Under the pieces are notes generated by a model. The model saw only the letters and a program-made list of their open reading frames with translations. It did not search any database and had not been told where the DNA came from. From JAZGGS01 sp963749485 (GTDB lineage Bacteria; Bacteroidota; Ignavibacteria; Ignavibacteriales; Ignavibacteriaceae): a stretch of DNA of 64,000 nt. This document shows, one piece after another, positions 49,784-59,318 of the stretch; positions within the stretch are counted from its first letter, which is position 1, and every line of letters starts with the position of its first letter. A program made the translations under genes and the position numbers. The stretch covers positions 62,001 through 126,000 of the forward strand of contig CAVVMV010000013.1 of NCBI GenBank assembly GCA_963749485.1, read 5' to 3'.

Positions 49784-50581
49784 TTAATGTTTTGCTTCTA
49801 ATTTACCAGCCAGCCCTTCGTAGTCTGTTAATTTTGCTTCAACATAACCGATAAGAATTTTTGTTCTGACTTTTACGGGTAATCTCAGATCATCATCAGT
49901 CATCCATACAATAATATCACCTTCGTGTTTAAACAATCCGCCTTCCTGTACCAACGGTTCAACAACAATACAATCGAATTTACCCGATGGAACTTCCACG
50001 GTTTCTTTGCCGTGATAAATTACATCCAGGTCATAAACTTTATCTTTATAAAAATTCTGCATATGAAATTTATCATTCACTTTTAATTCAGAATAATTTA
50101 AAGTGCGGGCATAGTACAATGCTGAAACAATATCATTTACATAAAGCGGTATTTCGTATTCACCGGCGCTGGTTTTTGCTTTACCTTTTCGCTGATCGAA
50201 AAAAGCTGCAAAATCCCTTGAGTAGCTGCCTTCCCTTATATGCTGTTCGAATCGCCATGGAAAAAGCCCTTCAACATCTATGTAAGTTTCGTAACGGTCT
50301 CTAACTTTGTAAAGCCAATCGAAGCCGGATACAGTTACAACTTCAAATTGAACATGGTATGCATCCCTTCCTGAAATTCTTTTTATCTTTGGAATCTCCA
50401 TTGTAGCAATGCCGGCTGTAATAAATCCGTAATCTATATTATATACCAGCTTTTCTCCTTCTTTGAATGCTTTATTCTCAACTTTTCGTAAGTCTTCATT
50501 TTTCGGTTTATCTTCAGCAAATGCTAAAAAGGTAAAAGCTAACAGTAACAGCCAGATATATTTTCTTTTTATACTAAACAT
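49784..50581 (-). CDS. DUF3108 secreted protein
   Basis: Exported protein of 265 residues with a signal peptide (residues 1-22, ending AFAE). The DUF3108 domain shows FKEGEKLVYNIDYGFITAGIATMEI, VRDRYETYIDVEGLFPWRFEQHIREG, DIVSALYYAR and VPSGKFDCIVVEPLVQEGGLF with WMTDDDLRLPVKVRTKI. The domain is common in FCB bacteria and probably lies in the periplasm. Function unknown. It starts 18 bases after the upstream glycosyltransferase and is followed by a strong terminator. Confidence 0.88.
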   Translation of the reverse strand: MFSIKRKYIWLLLLAFTFLAFAEDKPKNEDLRKVENKAFKEGEKLVYNIDYGFITAGIATMEIPKIKRISGRDAYHVQFEVVTVSGFDWLYKVRDRYETYIDVEGLFPWRFEQHIREGSYSRDFAAFFDQRKGKAKTSAGEYEIPLYVNDIVSALYYARTLNYSELKVNDKFHMQNFYKDKVYDLDVIYHGKETVEVPSGKFDCIVVEPLVQEGGLFKHEGDIIVWMTDDDLRLPVKVRTKILIGYVEAKLTDYEGLAGKLEAKH

Positions 50582-50598
50582 TTTTAATCTCCGTGGTT

Positions 50599-51627
50599 TT
50601 ATACTTTCAATTCTCTTTTAATTTCATCAAAGACTTTGCCAATATCAATACTATTCATACAATCCAATTTCTCGCATTGTTCCCGCGTGCAGTTATTGCA
50701 ATCGATAGAAGGGGAAAATATTGCTTTTTTATCAGTAAACGGACCCCATCTTTGTGGAGAACACGCCAATATTTTCGGGTAAAATCCTACTGTAAATTTC
50801 CCTAAAGCAGCAGCAATATGTATAGGTCCGGTTGAATTGGAAATAAAAATATCAGCATGGTTTAACAACGCTTTTAATTCAGAAAGATTGAGTTTGCCAG
50901 CCATGTTAATTATTGTTTCTTTTAAAATAAATTTATCGCACAATTCTATTTCTGAACTATCGCCGGTTATCATAATTTTAAGATCATCAACTTCGCTTAG
51001 CATTTTTGTAAGCGCTATCATTTTTTCTGTAGGAAGATCCACAGAGCTGCCACCACTGCCGGGATGAATTATTACCAGTTTATCATCATTATTAATTTTT
51101 TCCGATTTTAATAACAAATTTATTTTTTCCTGGTTCTCGCTGTTAATCCTGATATCAAAATTAACAGTAGTGGGTGAGATTTTTTCATGTATACCAATTT
51201 CTTTAAGAAGATTAACATTATATTCTAACTCATGTTTTTCAGCATATTTTCTGTGCTCATAAACCCTTTTATTAAAAAGGAATGAATACGACCTGTAACC
51301 GGTTCCAATTCTTTTTTTAATCTTAGCGAAGAATAAAATAAGTGCGGTAGTAAAAGTTGGGGAGACAACTATTGAAACATCAAAGTGCTTTTTCTTTAAT
51401 CTATTAATGTTTTCTTTTATAGAAACTTTACCGTTTTCTTCTTTGAGAATAATTATCTCATCGATGTAAGGATGTTCTTCAACAAGAGTTTTAGTATACC
51501 CGCGCACCAGGAAAGTAACTTTACATTCCGGAAAATGTTTTTTTACCAAACCCGCAAGAGGCAGCGATAAAACAACATCACCAATTCTATCTGTTCTTAC
51601 AATAAGTAAATTTTCAGGTGCTTTCAT
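50599..51627 (-). CDS. glycosyltransferase family 9 (heptosyltransferase-like)
   Basis: Lipopolysaccharide sugar transferase of 342 residues, intact. It begins MKAPENLLIVRTDRIGDVVL and has VVSPTFTTALI, IIHPGSGGSSVDLPTEKM, IMITGDSSE, FISNSTGPIHIAAALG and a cysteine cluster CNNCTREQCEKLDCM. I chose the ATG at 51627 because it overlaps the glycosylase stop (ATGA). The frame opens 42 bases earlier, but that start lies inside the upstream gene. It differs from the other GT9 enzyme at 24326. It precedes the DUF3108 gene. Confidence 0.9.
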   Translation of the reverse strand: MKAPENLLIVRTDRIGDVVLSLPLAGLVKKHFPECKVTFLVRGYTKTLVEEHPYIDEIIILKEENGKVSIKENINRLKKKHFDVSIVVSPTFTTALILFFAKIKKRIGTGYRSYSFLFNKRVYEHRKYAEKHELEYNVNLLKEIGIHEKISPTTVNFDIRINSENQEKINLLLKSEKINNDDKLVIIHPGSGGSSVDLPTEKMIALTKMLSEVDDLKIMITGDSSEIELCDKFILKETIINMAGKLNLSELKALLNHADIFISNSTGPIHIAAALGKFTVGFYPKILACSPQRWGPFTDKKAIFSPSIDCNNCTREQCEKLDCMNSIDIGKVFDEIKRELKV

Positions 51628-52238
51628 TTTCTTGATAAGAATTGATTCTCTTTTATATAAAATCGCCACGGATAGTTTGTTGATTTTGTAATACCAATTC
51701 TTTTTGATATTCCAATTTCAGAAGCTTTAACTTTTGGCTGATCGAGTAAAAATATTTTATCCCCGGTTAAATCTATACCTGAATGATCTTTATTTATTCC
51801 TAAAGCTTTACAAACTTTACCAGGACCACTTGTTAAATTAATAATTTCCATATCGTTTTTTAATTTTCTGCCGAACCTGTTTTTTATCATCATATCTAAA
51901 CCTTTAAGTGGTTCAACTGCACGAATTAAAACTGCTGTGCCATTATCTTCAAACCCGGTTACAACATTGCAGCAGTGATGAACTCCATAAGATAAATAAA
52001 CATATAAATATCCGCCTTCATTAAACATTACTTTATTTCTTTCAGTTTTGCCACCGTAAGAGTGAGCAGCTTTATCAGTTTCGCCGTCATATGCTTCAAC
52101 TTCTACAATTTTTGAGATAAGCAGGTTTTTAATATTGTTCTTAACCAACACCTTGCCAAGCAATTCCTTTGCCACAGTAAGTAAATCCCTGGAATAGAAA
52201 CTTTTACTAAGCTTTACACCCGAAATTGTATTATCCAT
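51624..52238 (-). CDS. mpg: DNA-3-methyladenine glycosylase (AAG/MPG type)
   Basis: Base-excision repair enzyme that removes alkylated purines. Full length at 204 residues. The family blocks are present: LLGKVLVKN, IVEVEAYDGETDKAAHSYGGKTERNKVMF (catalytic Glu and the substrate-stacking residues), YVYLSYGVHHCCNVV, GTAVLIRAVEPL and NLTSGPGKVCKALGI. The human AAG catalytic Glu corresponds to the Glu in VEVEAYDG. It overlaps the following glycosyltransferase by four bases, an unlikely functional pair, so the coupling is positional. Confidence 0.93.
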   Translation of the reverse strand: MDNTISGVKLSKSFYSRDLLTVAKELLGKVLVKNNIKNLLISKIVEVEAYDGETDKAAHSYGGKTERNKVMFNEGGYLYVYLSYGVHHCCNVVTGFEDNGTAVLIRAVEPLKGLDMMIKNRFGRKLKNDMEIINLTSGPGKVCKALGINKDHSGIDLTGDKIFLLDQPKVKASEIGISKRIGITKSTNYPWRFYIKENQFLSRK

Positions 52239-52295
52239 TATACATTAAAAAAAGAATAGTAATCAGTTAGTTTTTGTTGTGAAGAATTGAGATAA

Positions 52296-53012
52296 CTAAA
52301 CGTTAAATTTTAATTTGATCTCTTCAATCTTTTCAGAATAATAATCGGTCTTACCCGGTTTCATTTTTATAAGATTTGTAAAAACCTTAATTGCCTCATT
52401 ATATTGCCCCTGAGAAACATAAATTTGTGCGAGAGTCTCGGAAACTATCAGGTTATTTTCAGAAAGCCGCTCGAGTGAACGAGTTTCTATATTTTTTTCA
52501 TCTCCGGGAGGTGGTAATTTTGCAGAAGCAATCGTCTTTGCAAGCTGTTCCAACCTGTTTTCAATCGCTTCGGTTTCTTCCAGCTTATCTTCTTCATTTT
52601 CTTTTACAGCAGGTAAAACAAAATTTTCGGATTCTTTGCTGTCGGCGTTCTCGTTAAAAAATATTTTTTCTCTTGGTGAACCGGGAACAGTTGTACGTTT
52701 TTCCAGTGTGTCTAGCTCATCCATATAAAAATTGTAGGTCTCATCCGAGTGAATGAGATTACTACCCTTCTTAATAAGCTTGGCAGCAAGTTCCTTCTTA
52801 CCCATCAAGGCATTTGCCCTGGCAAGTAATAGAATGGCAACAGGGTTTTCGGGATATAATTTTAATCCCTGGCGCAGAATAAAAACGGCGTCATCAATAT
52901 TATCGTTTTCAATCTCAAGATATGCTGCTCTAACAAAAAGCGGAGACTTTTTATTGTACTCGTAGATAAGTTTAACTTTGTCAGAAAATATTTGTGATGC
53001 AGATTTTTCCAA
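52296..53012 (-). CDS. tetratricopeptide repeat protein
   Basis: A 238-residue protein with TPR-like helical repeats at the N-terminus (residues about 22-85: VRAAYLEIENDNIDDAVFILRQ, NPVAILLLARANALMGKKELA) and one at the C-terminus (about 203-236: LAQIYVSQGQYNEAIKVFTNLI), separated by an acidic, low-complexity linker rich in Glu and Asn (110-180). No signal peptide. It follows the glycosyltransferase 2 gene by 8 bases. A scaffolding role near envelope assembly is possible but unproven. Confidence 0.82.
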   Translation of the reverse strand: MEKSASQIFSDKVKLIYEYNKKSPLFVRAAYLEIENDNIDDAVFILRQGLKLYPENPVAILLLARANALMGKKELAAKLIKKGSNLIHSDETYNFYMDELDTLEKRTTVPGSPREKIFFNENADSKESENFVLPAVKENEEDKLEETEAIENRLEQLAKTIASAKLPPPGDEKNIETRSLERLSENNLIVSETLAQIYVSQGQYNEAIKVFTNLIKMKPGKTDYYSEKIEEIKLKFNV

Positions 53013-53020
53013 TTTTTTAT

Positions 53021-54475
53021 TTAATTACTTTTAGCAAAAGAATGCCTGATTGAAGTAATAGATACATACGAAAACCCGATAAAGAAAAGTAGCTGAAACG
53101 GCAGCACAGCAATTTCCAGGAAGTAGATGCTGGAAGCTACTCCTATAAAACAGTAAACTGCCATGATGGTTTCTACAATAACAGCAAGACCCAGTTTATT
53201 GTTTAAATATTTTTTATCCATCCACGATCCGTCTTCGCCAACAAGTTTAAATTTCGGAGTTCTTACAAATTCACTTTTCCTGTTCATCAATCCTTCGAAC
53301 ACAGCCCGCGAATTGTTTATTGCAAAACCCATACTGCCAGCCATAAATAGTGGGAAGAGCACTATTCTTTTTCTCCAATCGGGATGAATATCTTTTTGTG
53401 AGTATAAATAAAACATAAATGAACTTATAAAAGCGAGAACAAAAACGGACATCACTGCAAAGTAAAGTTCGTGTGAACCACTGTTTTTTACAAACACAAG
53501 CGGTACATTTAAAATTGCAGCAAGAAGTATAAATGGAAATACAAAATTATTGGTAAGATGAAATGTGCCTTGCAGTTTAATTCTCAAAGGTACTTTTGAC
53601 CTCCAGAGCTGCGGTAAAATTTTCTTAGCTGTTTCTATGGCACCTTTTGTCCATCTGAACTGCTGGGTTTTTAAAGCGTTAATTTCCGAAGGTAATTCTG
53701 CCGGTGATGTAAAATCTTTTAAGAAGATGAATTTCCAACCGTTAAGCTGCGCGCGGTAGCTTAAATCTAAATCTTCGGTAAGTGTATCGGCATGCCAGTT
53801 ACCAGAATTTTCAATACAATCCTTTCTCCAAACTCCGCCGGTTCCGTTAAAGTTTATAAAAAAGCCGGCTTTATTCCTAACAGATTGTTCAATAACAAAA
53901 TGACCATCTAATGCCAGTGCCTGAGCTTTTGTAAGTATTGAATAATCACCATTTAAATGTTCCCACCTTGTTTGAACCATCCCAACGTTTTCATTTGTAA
54001 AGAATGAAAGGGTTTTCTTTAAGAAATCTTTTTGGGGGATAAAATCAGCATCAAAAATTGCAATATATTCACCCTTTGCAATCTTTAAACCTTCCTTAAG
54101 CGCACCGGCTTTAAAACCATCCCTATTCTTCCTCTGAATATGACTTATATCAAAACCTTCTTTGCGTTTCTCTTCAACTACGCGGGCAGCAATGCTAACT
54201 GTTTCATCAGTTGAATCATCTAAAACCTGTATTTCAAATTTATCTTTCGGATAATCAATCTTGCATATTGTATTAATGAGCCGTTCTACCACATACAATT
54301 CGTTATAAAGCGGAAGTTGAATGGTTACATTTGCATCGCATTTAAAATCTGGTTTAGGTTCATGTTTAACTTCTTTATACTTTCTATGGTAAAAGAGCAT
54401 TACAAATCCATGAAGACCAAAAACAAATAATATTAACAGAGCAACAAAATATCCAACGAGTATAATTTCATCCAT
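53021..54475 (-). CDS. family 2 glycosyltransferase, cellulose synthase-like
   Basis: Processive-type GT2 membrane enzyme of 484 residues, intact. An N-terminal helix (residues 5-27) is followed by the GT-A domain: TIQLPLYNELYVVERLI, QVLDDSTDET (first Asp), AIFDADFIPQKDF (DxD), DTLTEDLDLSYRAQ (catalytic Asp of the TED motif) and TQQFRWTKGA (the Q(Q/R)xRW motif). Four or more C-terminal helices follow. Resembles glucosyltransferases or beta-glycan synthases that make exopolysaccharide. It sits between lptE and the TPR gene. The sugar donor is unknown. Confidence 0.9.
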   Translation of the reverse strand: MDEIILVGYFVALLILFVFGLHGFVMLFYHRKYKEVKHEPKPDFKCDANVTIQLPLYNELYVVERLINTICKIDYPKDKFEIQVLDDSTDETVSIAARVVEEKRKEGFDISHIQRKNRDGFKAGALKEGLKIAKGEYIAIFDADFIPQKDFLKKTLSFFTNENVGMVQTRWEHLNGDYSILTKAQALALDGHFVIEQSVRNKAGFFINFNGTGGVWRKDCIENSGNWHADTLTEDLDLSYRAQLNGWKFIFLKDFTSPAELPSEINALKTQQFRWTKGAIETAKKILPQLWRSKVPLRIKLQGTFHLTNNFVFPFILLAAILNVPLVFVKNSGSHELYFAVMSVFVLAFISSFMFYLYSQKDIHPDWRKRIVLFPLFMAGSMGFAINNSRAVFEGLMNRKSEFVRTPKFKLVGEDGSWMDKKYLNNKLGLAVIVETIMAVYCFIGVASSIYFLEIAVLPFQLLFFIGFSYVSITSIRHSFAKSN

Positions 54476-54495
54476 AATTAAAATCCTTTAGTTAA

Positions 54496-55038
54496 TCACC
54501 ATCCCGAAACAACAGCTAATAAAATATCCTCAGAAATTTTATCGAGCGCTATCTCAATTGCCTGTTCCCGTTTATTTTCAATGTCAGCCGGTTCATAGTC
54601 ACCATAATTAGAAAAATTCTGATCGAAAATGGTTTTACGTTCGACTAAATCTTTATATATAACTTTTACGGTTATTGTAACTCTCCTCGAAGAAATATTT
54701 TCGCCCGCACTGACTATAGATGGTGCATCGGAGAAGGAAACAATAACAGACTCAAGAATTGCATCTGCTTTAGTGCGTTCAGCAACCTGGAGTGAATTAT
54801 CTTCAATAAATTTATTAATTATCTCTTCAGTAAGCAGTTCTCTTAAACCGGGGACACCCGCGCCGCTTCTGTCTTCCGCAATAGGAATTGAAATGCTGTT
54901 AAGGTGTTCAGGAACTGATGCACCGGTAAATGAGTATGTACAGCAACCAATAAACTTAAACAATGTAAAACTTATGAACAAGAAAAAGAACATAAGTTTG
55001 GTTTGGTTTGCAATCTTTTTAAATAATTTTTTTTCCAT
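54496..55038 (-). CDS. lptE: LptE-like lipopolysaccharide assembly lipoprotein
   Basis: An N-terminal hydrophobic segment (residues about 15-31) ends in lipobox FIGC (Cys32), followed by a 148-residue domain with YSFTGASVPEHLNSISIPI, the start expected for the LptE family of FCB bacteria, and alternating strands (RRVTITVKVIYKDL). LptE partners LptD in the outer membrane. The gene follows the sigma-54 activator by 9 bases, a conserved order in the FCB group, which supports the assignment. Intact. Confidence 0.82.
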   Translation of the reverse strand: MEKKLFKKIANQTKLMFFFLFISFTLFKFIGCCTYSFTGASVPEHLNSISIPIAEDRSGAGVPGLRELLTEEIINKFIEDNSLQVAERTKADAILESVIVSFSDAPSIVSAGENISSRRVTITVKVIYKDLVERKTIFDQNFSNYGDYEPADIENKREQAIEIALDKISEDILLAVVSGW

Positions 55039-55047
55039 ACTCTAAAT

Positions 55048-56154
55048 TTACTGAATATTATATTCCTTAATCTTCCTGTAAAGTGTTCTTTCGCTTATAT
55101 TTAGCATTTTAGCAGCTTTCCGCTTGCTGCCGCGCGTTTTATCCAAAGCGTTTATTATTGCCTCTTTTTCCATCTCGTTCAAAGGTAAAATGGTTTTACT
55201 CTCTTCCTTTTTATTCCGTTCAAAAACCTCATCCCGCTGGTGGATTAGAAAATCCTTCAAATCAACCAGGTCTTTTTTAATTTCGAACAGAGCACGGAAG
55301 AGTATTTCTCTATCTGCTTCCTCGGGAGATTTTTTTAAAAAGACCGGCAGATTTCTGCTGCGGTTAGAATCTTCCCGCTGAACAAAAAGGGAGCTAATCG
55401 AATGCAGGTCAATCATTCCATCTTTATTAAGAACGATTGCACTTTCAATTACATTTTTTAATTCTCTTACGTTGCCCGGCCAGTTATATTCTTTTAGCTC
55501 TTCCATTGCTTCAGGAGTTACCTGCGGCGGAGCGATCTTATGTTCCTCTGCATAATTGTTAATAAAAGTAAGAGCAAACTCTTCAATATCGCCCCTTCTT
55601 TTCCGAAGCGGTGGGATGCTTAAACTTACTGCTTTTAGCCGGAAGAAAAGATCTTCTCTGAAACGTTTTGTATCTACTTCTTCCTGCAGATCTTTATTTG
55701 TTGCTGCAATAATTCTAAGGTTTACTTTTGTAACAGTTTCCGCCCCAATTTTCATAAACTCTTTTGATTCTATCGCCCGTAAAACTTTAACCTGCGTACT
55801 AAGCGGCATTTCAGCAATCTCATCTAAAAAGAGTGTTCCGCCATCGGCAATTTCAAAATATCCCTTACGATGATCTATGGCACCGGTAAATGAACCCTTC
55901 TTGTGACCGAACAATTCGCTTTCCAGAATACCTTCTGGAATAGCACCGCAGTTTACACTAACTAACGGTTTACCTGCTCTTCTGCTAGATTCGTGAATTG
56001 CTTTTGCAAAAACTTCTTTACCTACTCCACTCTCACCATAAATTAATATTGTGATGTCAGAATCGGCAATCTGGGTTACAACATCAACAAGATCATTAAT
56101 CTGTTTAGAATTTCCGATAATTCCATGTTTATTTTTAAATTCTTTTCTATCCAT
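55048..56154 (-). CDS. sigma-54-dependent transcriptional activator without receiver domain
   Basis: A 368-residue bacterial enhancer-binding protein. The AAA+ domain starts within 15 residues of the N-terminus: Walker A IYGESGVGKEVFAKAIH, the sigma-54 contact loop GSFTGA (in HKKGSFTGAIDHRKGYFE), Walker B GGTLFLDEIAEMP, and sensor and arginine-finger regions (FREDLFFRLKAV, WPGNVRELKNVIE). A Fis-type helix-turn-helix (RGSKRKAAKMLNISERTLYRKIKEY) ends the protein. No input domain is present. Downstream genes (lptE, glycosyltransferase 2, TPR) follow with short gaps. Confidence 0.93.
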   Translation of the reverse strand: MDRKEFKNKHGIIGNSKQINDLVDVVTQIADSDITILIYGESGVGKEVFAKAIHESSRRAGKPLVSVNCGAIPEGILESELFGHKKGSFTGAIDHRKGYFEIADGGTLFLDEIAEMPLSTQVKVLRAIESKEFMKIGAETVTKVNLRIIAATNKDLQEEVDTKRFREDLFFRLKAVSLSIPPLRKRRGDIEEFALTFINNYAEEHKIAPPQVTPEAMEELKEYNWPGNVRELKNVIESAIVLNKDGMIDLHSISSLFVQREDSNRSRNLPVFLKKSPEEADREILFRALFEIKKDLVDLKDFLIHQRDEVFERNKKEESKTILPLNEMEKEAIINALDKTRGSKRKAAKMLNISERTLYRKIKEYNIQ

Positions 56155-56282
56155 TCAACCTGGGTTACATTTCTTAATTTGATGGCAACGTGACAAATTG
56201 TCGCAGTGCAAAAATAGTGATTTCTTTATAAATATTAAATATGAATAGAAATAGCTAAATTGAGTTGGATTTTGAGAGGAAA

Positions 56283-57060
56283 TTATGTCACAGCTTGATT
56301 TTTAAGCCATCTGTTGCAATTATCGTCTCTTTTTCTCACATCTTCCGGCAACTGCTTCAAATCAAAATTGAGTTTTTCTTCATCTTCATCAGTAATATGT
56401 GTTAATATTATTTTTGATGGATTAATTTTTTCCGCTGCAATTAAAATTTCTTCAAGTGAAATATGAGTTGTTTCGGTGATGAATATATCAGTCTTCATAT
56501 CTTTAAAAATATAAAGATCTTCTTTTCCGCCAACATCGCCGGTGTAGTGAATCCGGTTCCCCTCAACTTTAAATAAGAAGCTTAAACATGCAAAACTTAT
56601 ATTGGAATAATTTTCATACTCAGTTAATTCTGTAAGATGAGAATTCTGATCAGCTAAAATTTCTATTTCATCATTTATCGAAAACGATTCTTTTATAGTA
56701 AAGGGTTCATAATTTATTTTAAATCCTAACCTTTCTGGAAAAAGATAGGAATTAATTAAAAAATTCTGAATAACATTTTTTAGTTCTTCATGAATAAAGA
56801 TAGTTAGCGGTTCAGTTCGTTTGTACATTTTCATCTGAACAATTAAAGCTGCTAAACCTGTATAATGATCAGGATGAAGATGTGTGAATATTATTCCGTT
56901 AACTGAATTGAAATCTATTCCTGCTTTTAAAAAAGCTTTAGAAATTCCATCGCCGGCATCAACAAGAAGGTTAAAATGTTTTAGATGAAATAAGAAATGA
57001 GGAGTGCTCTCTTTTTAAAGATGCTTTGCCTGAACCGGTTCCTATGAAAGTTATTTCCAT
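56283..57060 (-). CDS. MBL-fold hydrolase (ribonuclease Z-like), one frameshift
   Basis: Metallo-beta-lactamase fold protein. The N-terminus read from the ATG at 57060 is MEITFIGTGSGKASLKREHS, followed after a frame change near 56975 by FNLLVDAGDGISKAF and the metal motif FTHLHPDHYTGL. The rest of the domain shows IHYTGDVGGKEDL (ligand Asp) and ILTHIT (His). About 259 residues. It resembles tRNA 3' processing RNase Z, but lacks clear RNase Z hallmarks such as an exosite arm, so general MBL hydrolase is the safe name. It follows the SPOR gene by nine bases. It precedes the sigma-54 activator. Confidence 0.8.
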
Positions 57061-57069
57061 GGATTCATT

Positions 57070-57806
57070 TTACCATGTAATTGGGACTATTCTTCCGGAG
57101 AGTTTATACTTTGTATTTATTACCTGGAGAAAACCTTCTGCATCATTTTCGGTTACAAATTTTCCAACATACACAACATGAAAGATTGTACCACCCACAA
57201 GTTTTTCTTTTGTTTCAGAAAAAATTCCTGAATTAAGAAATTCTGCTTTTAATGATTCTGCATTATTTCGCTGTTTGAGAAAGCACCTGCTTGAATTGTA
57301 AATTTAAATTCCTGCTCTGCAACAGTTTCATCCCCATTTACATCAATAGTATCCTCTTCGTTACTAACCGAAACATTTCCATCTTCAGGAAATTTATTCT
57401 GCTGGGCAATTTTTATATAAGGCGAACCGGGATAATCCAAAACAAGCTGGTCAAGTTTTTTTTGTGCCGTTTCATATAATCCAAGAGCATAGTAATAAGA
57501 AAAGATTCTATAAAGAGCAGCATCAGCATACTTGCTTGTTGGGTAATTATCAACAATATCCTGGTAAATTACAACAGCCATTTGCCCATTTTCAGTTAGC
57601 ACACCCTCCAGAAATTTAACGGATGGATTTTCGGGATATTCTTCTTTAAGATCTAAAAGTTCAGATCGTGCTTCATCAATATTACCGCTTTCAATTTGCT
57701 TAAGGTATGGAATAATATCAACATCCTGGGAGTAAGCCAGACTACTCAAAATGAATAATAATATTAAAGTTGGAATAACTGTATTACTCCATATTTTATA
57801 TCGCAT
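57070..57806 (-). CDS. tetratricopeptide and SPOR domain protein, one frameshift
   Basis: Exported protein of about 245 residues. The signal peptide (MRYKIWSNTVIPTLILLFI then SSLAYSQ) starts at the ATG at 57806. The middle has TPR-like repeats (IESGNIDEARSELLDLKEEY, ALYRIFSYYYALGLYETAQKKLDQL). After a frame change near 57260 the C-terminal SPOR domain (FTIQAGAFSNSEIMQNNAES, FHVVYVGKF, GFLQVINTKYKLSGRIV) reaches the stop at 57070. SPOR domains bind denuded peptidoglycan. It lies between miaB and the MBL gene. Confidence 0.85.
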
Positions 57807-57837
57807 AGTTCTTCCCTGCAAAAATAACTTAAATAAG

Positions 57838-59187
57838 TTAACCGGTAAGTGAAAGTGAATCTTCAACAATTTTGGAAACCCTGATAAAATCTCCAAACAA
57901 TGTAGCCGAAGTTGCACGGTTCAATTTCACCTCTACATAATCGCCTGTTTTAATATCATTATTGAGCGGAAAAATAACAACTTTATTTGTATCAGTTCTA
58001 CCGGATAAGAATTGTTCCGATTTCCTGCTAAAGCCCTCAACCAGCACAGTTACTTCCGTTCCAATAAGTTCCTGGTTTATTTCATACGATATCTGCTGCT
58101 GTAAATTAATTATTTCCTGTAATCTTTTCCCTTTGGTCTTTTCAGGAACATCATCTTCCATTTTAAATGCTTTTGTACCTTCTCTTGGAGAATATTTAAA
58201 CATATAAGCACCATCATATCTAACTTCTCTCATCACATCAAGTGTCATTACATGATCTTCATAAGTTTCAGTTGGAAAACCTGCAATAATATCTGTAGAA
58301 AAACTTACACCGGGAATAATTTTTTTTGCTTTTTCAATCAACTTTAAATAATGATCAATCGAATAAGTACGATTCATTAATTCTAAAATTCTATCAGAGC
58401 CGGATTGAACAGGAAGATGAATGAAATTGCATAGATTAGGATGTTCAGCAATTGTGTATAATAGTTTATCGGAAAGATCCTGCGGATGCGAAGTTGTAAA
58501 CCTAACTCTCAGCGAGCGATCCACACTTGCACATGCAGCTAAGAGATCTGCAAAATCATTCTTTTCATCAAGGTAAGAATTAACATTTTGCCCGAGCAGA
58601 GTAACTTCTTTAAAGTTTCTTTCAGAAAGCTGTTCCACTTCTTCCACAATTGAATTTAAAGCCCTGCTTCTTTCCCTTCCGCGTGTAAAAGGTACAACGC
58701 AGAATGAACAGAACTTATCGCAGCCGCGCATAACTGAAATCCATGCCTGCAAGCCATCTTCCCTGTATGGAATAATATCATCATAAGTTTCAGTTTTGGA
58801 AAGTTTAACTCCAATTCCTTTATCACCATTATAAGCAACATCAATAAGTTCGGGTAAGCGACGATATTCATCGGGACCAACAACAAGGTCAACTATTTTT
58901 TTATTATCAATCAGGTCTTTTCTTAATCTTTCCGCCATGCAGCCAAGAATACCCAGTATCATTTCCGGTTTTGATTCTTTCAGTTTTTTCAGGTTTCCTA
59001 ATCTGCCGTAAATACGCTGCTCAGCATTATCCCTTATACTGCAAGTGTTAAGCAATACAAGGTCTGCTGATTCTGCATCTTTAGAAATTGTGTAACCGTT
59101 ATTTTGCAGAATGCCGAAAATAATTTCAGTATCAGCCAGGTTCATCTGGCAGCCGTAGGTTTCTATGTAAACTTTATTCTTTTCCAT
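57838..59187 (-). CDS. miaB: tRNA-2-methylthio-N6-dimethylallyladenosine synthase
   Basis: Radical SAM enzyme that methylthiolates i6A37 of tRNAs. Intact, 449 residues. The UPF0004 domain begins YIETYGCQMNLADTE (Cys13), then LNTCSIRDNAEQR and LGCMAERL. The radical SAM motif is RGCDKFCSFCVVPFTRGRERSR. LLGQNVNSY, RFTTSHPQDL and a C-terminal TRAM domain follow. The CQMN motif separates it from RimO at 46203. It heads the SPOR-MBL-activator-lptE run, a neighbourhood of the FCB group. Confidence 0.96.
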   Translation of the reverse strand: MEKNKVYIETYGCQMNLADTEIIFGILQNNGYTISKDAESADLVLLNTCSIRDNAEQRIYGRLGNLKKLKESKPEMILGILGCMAERLRKDLIDNKKIVDLVVGPDEYRRLPELIDVAYNGDKGIGVKLSKTETYDDIIPYREDGLQAWISVMRGCDKFCSFCVVPFTRGRERSRALNSIVEEVEQLSERNFKEVTLLGQNVNSYLDEKNDFADLLAACASVDRSLRVRFTTSHPQDLSDKLLYTIAEHPNLCNFIHLPVQSGSDRILELMNRTYSIDHYLKLIEKAKKIIPGVSFSTDIIAGFPTETYEDHVMTLDVMREVRYDGAYMFKYSPREGTKAFKMEDDVPEKTKGKRLQEIINLQQQISYEINQELIGTEVTVLVEGFSRKSEQFLSGRTDTNKVVIFPLNNDIKTGDYVEVKLNRATSATLFGDFIRVSKIVEDSLSLTG

Positions 59188-59260
59188 TCTTATTTAATTC
59201 GTTAGAAGTAAATATAAAACAATCGTTTGTGTGGTTCAATCTAATACACATTACCACTTT

Positions 59261-59284
59261 GTAAGCTGAATATTTCCAGCTTAC
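59261..59284. terminator. hairpin between the small ORF and miaB
   Basis: GTAAGCTG at 59261-59268 pairs perfectly with CAGCTTAC at 59277-59284 around an 8-base loop. No strong T run follows on the minus strand, so it may be a weak terminator or attenuator ahead of miaB, or an operator. Confidence 0.4.
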
Positions 59285-59318
59285 ATTTTAAGGATATTTC
59301 CTGAATAATTGGGGAAGA

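Noticed and set aside
54629..55045. 138-codon plus-strand ORF opposite lptE
   Set aside because: Antisense to lptE, which has a lipobox and conserved synteny.
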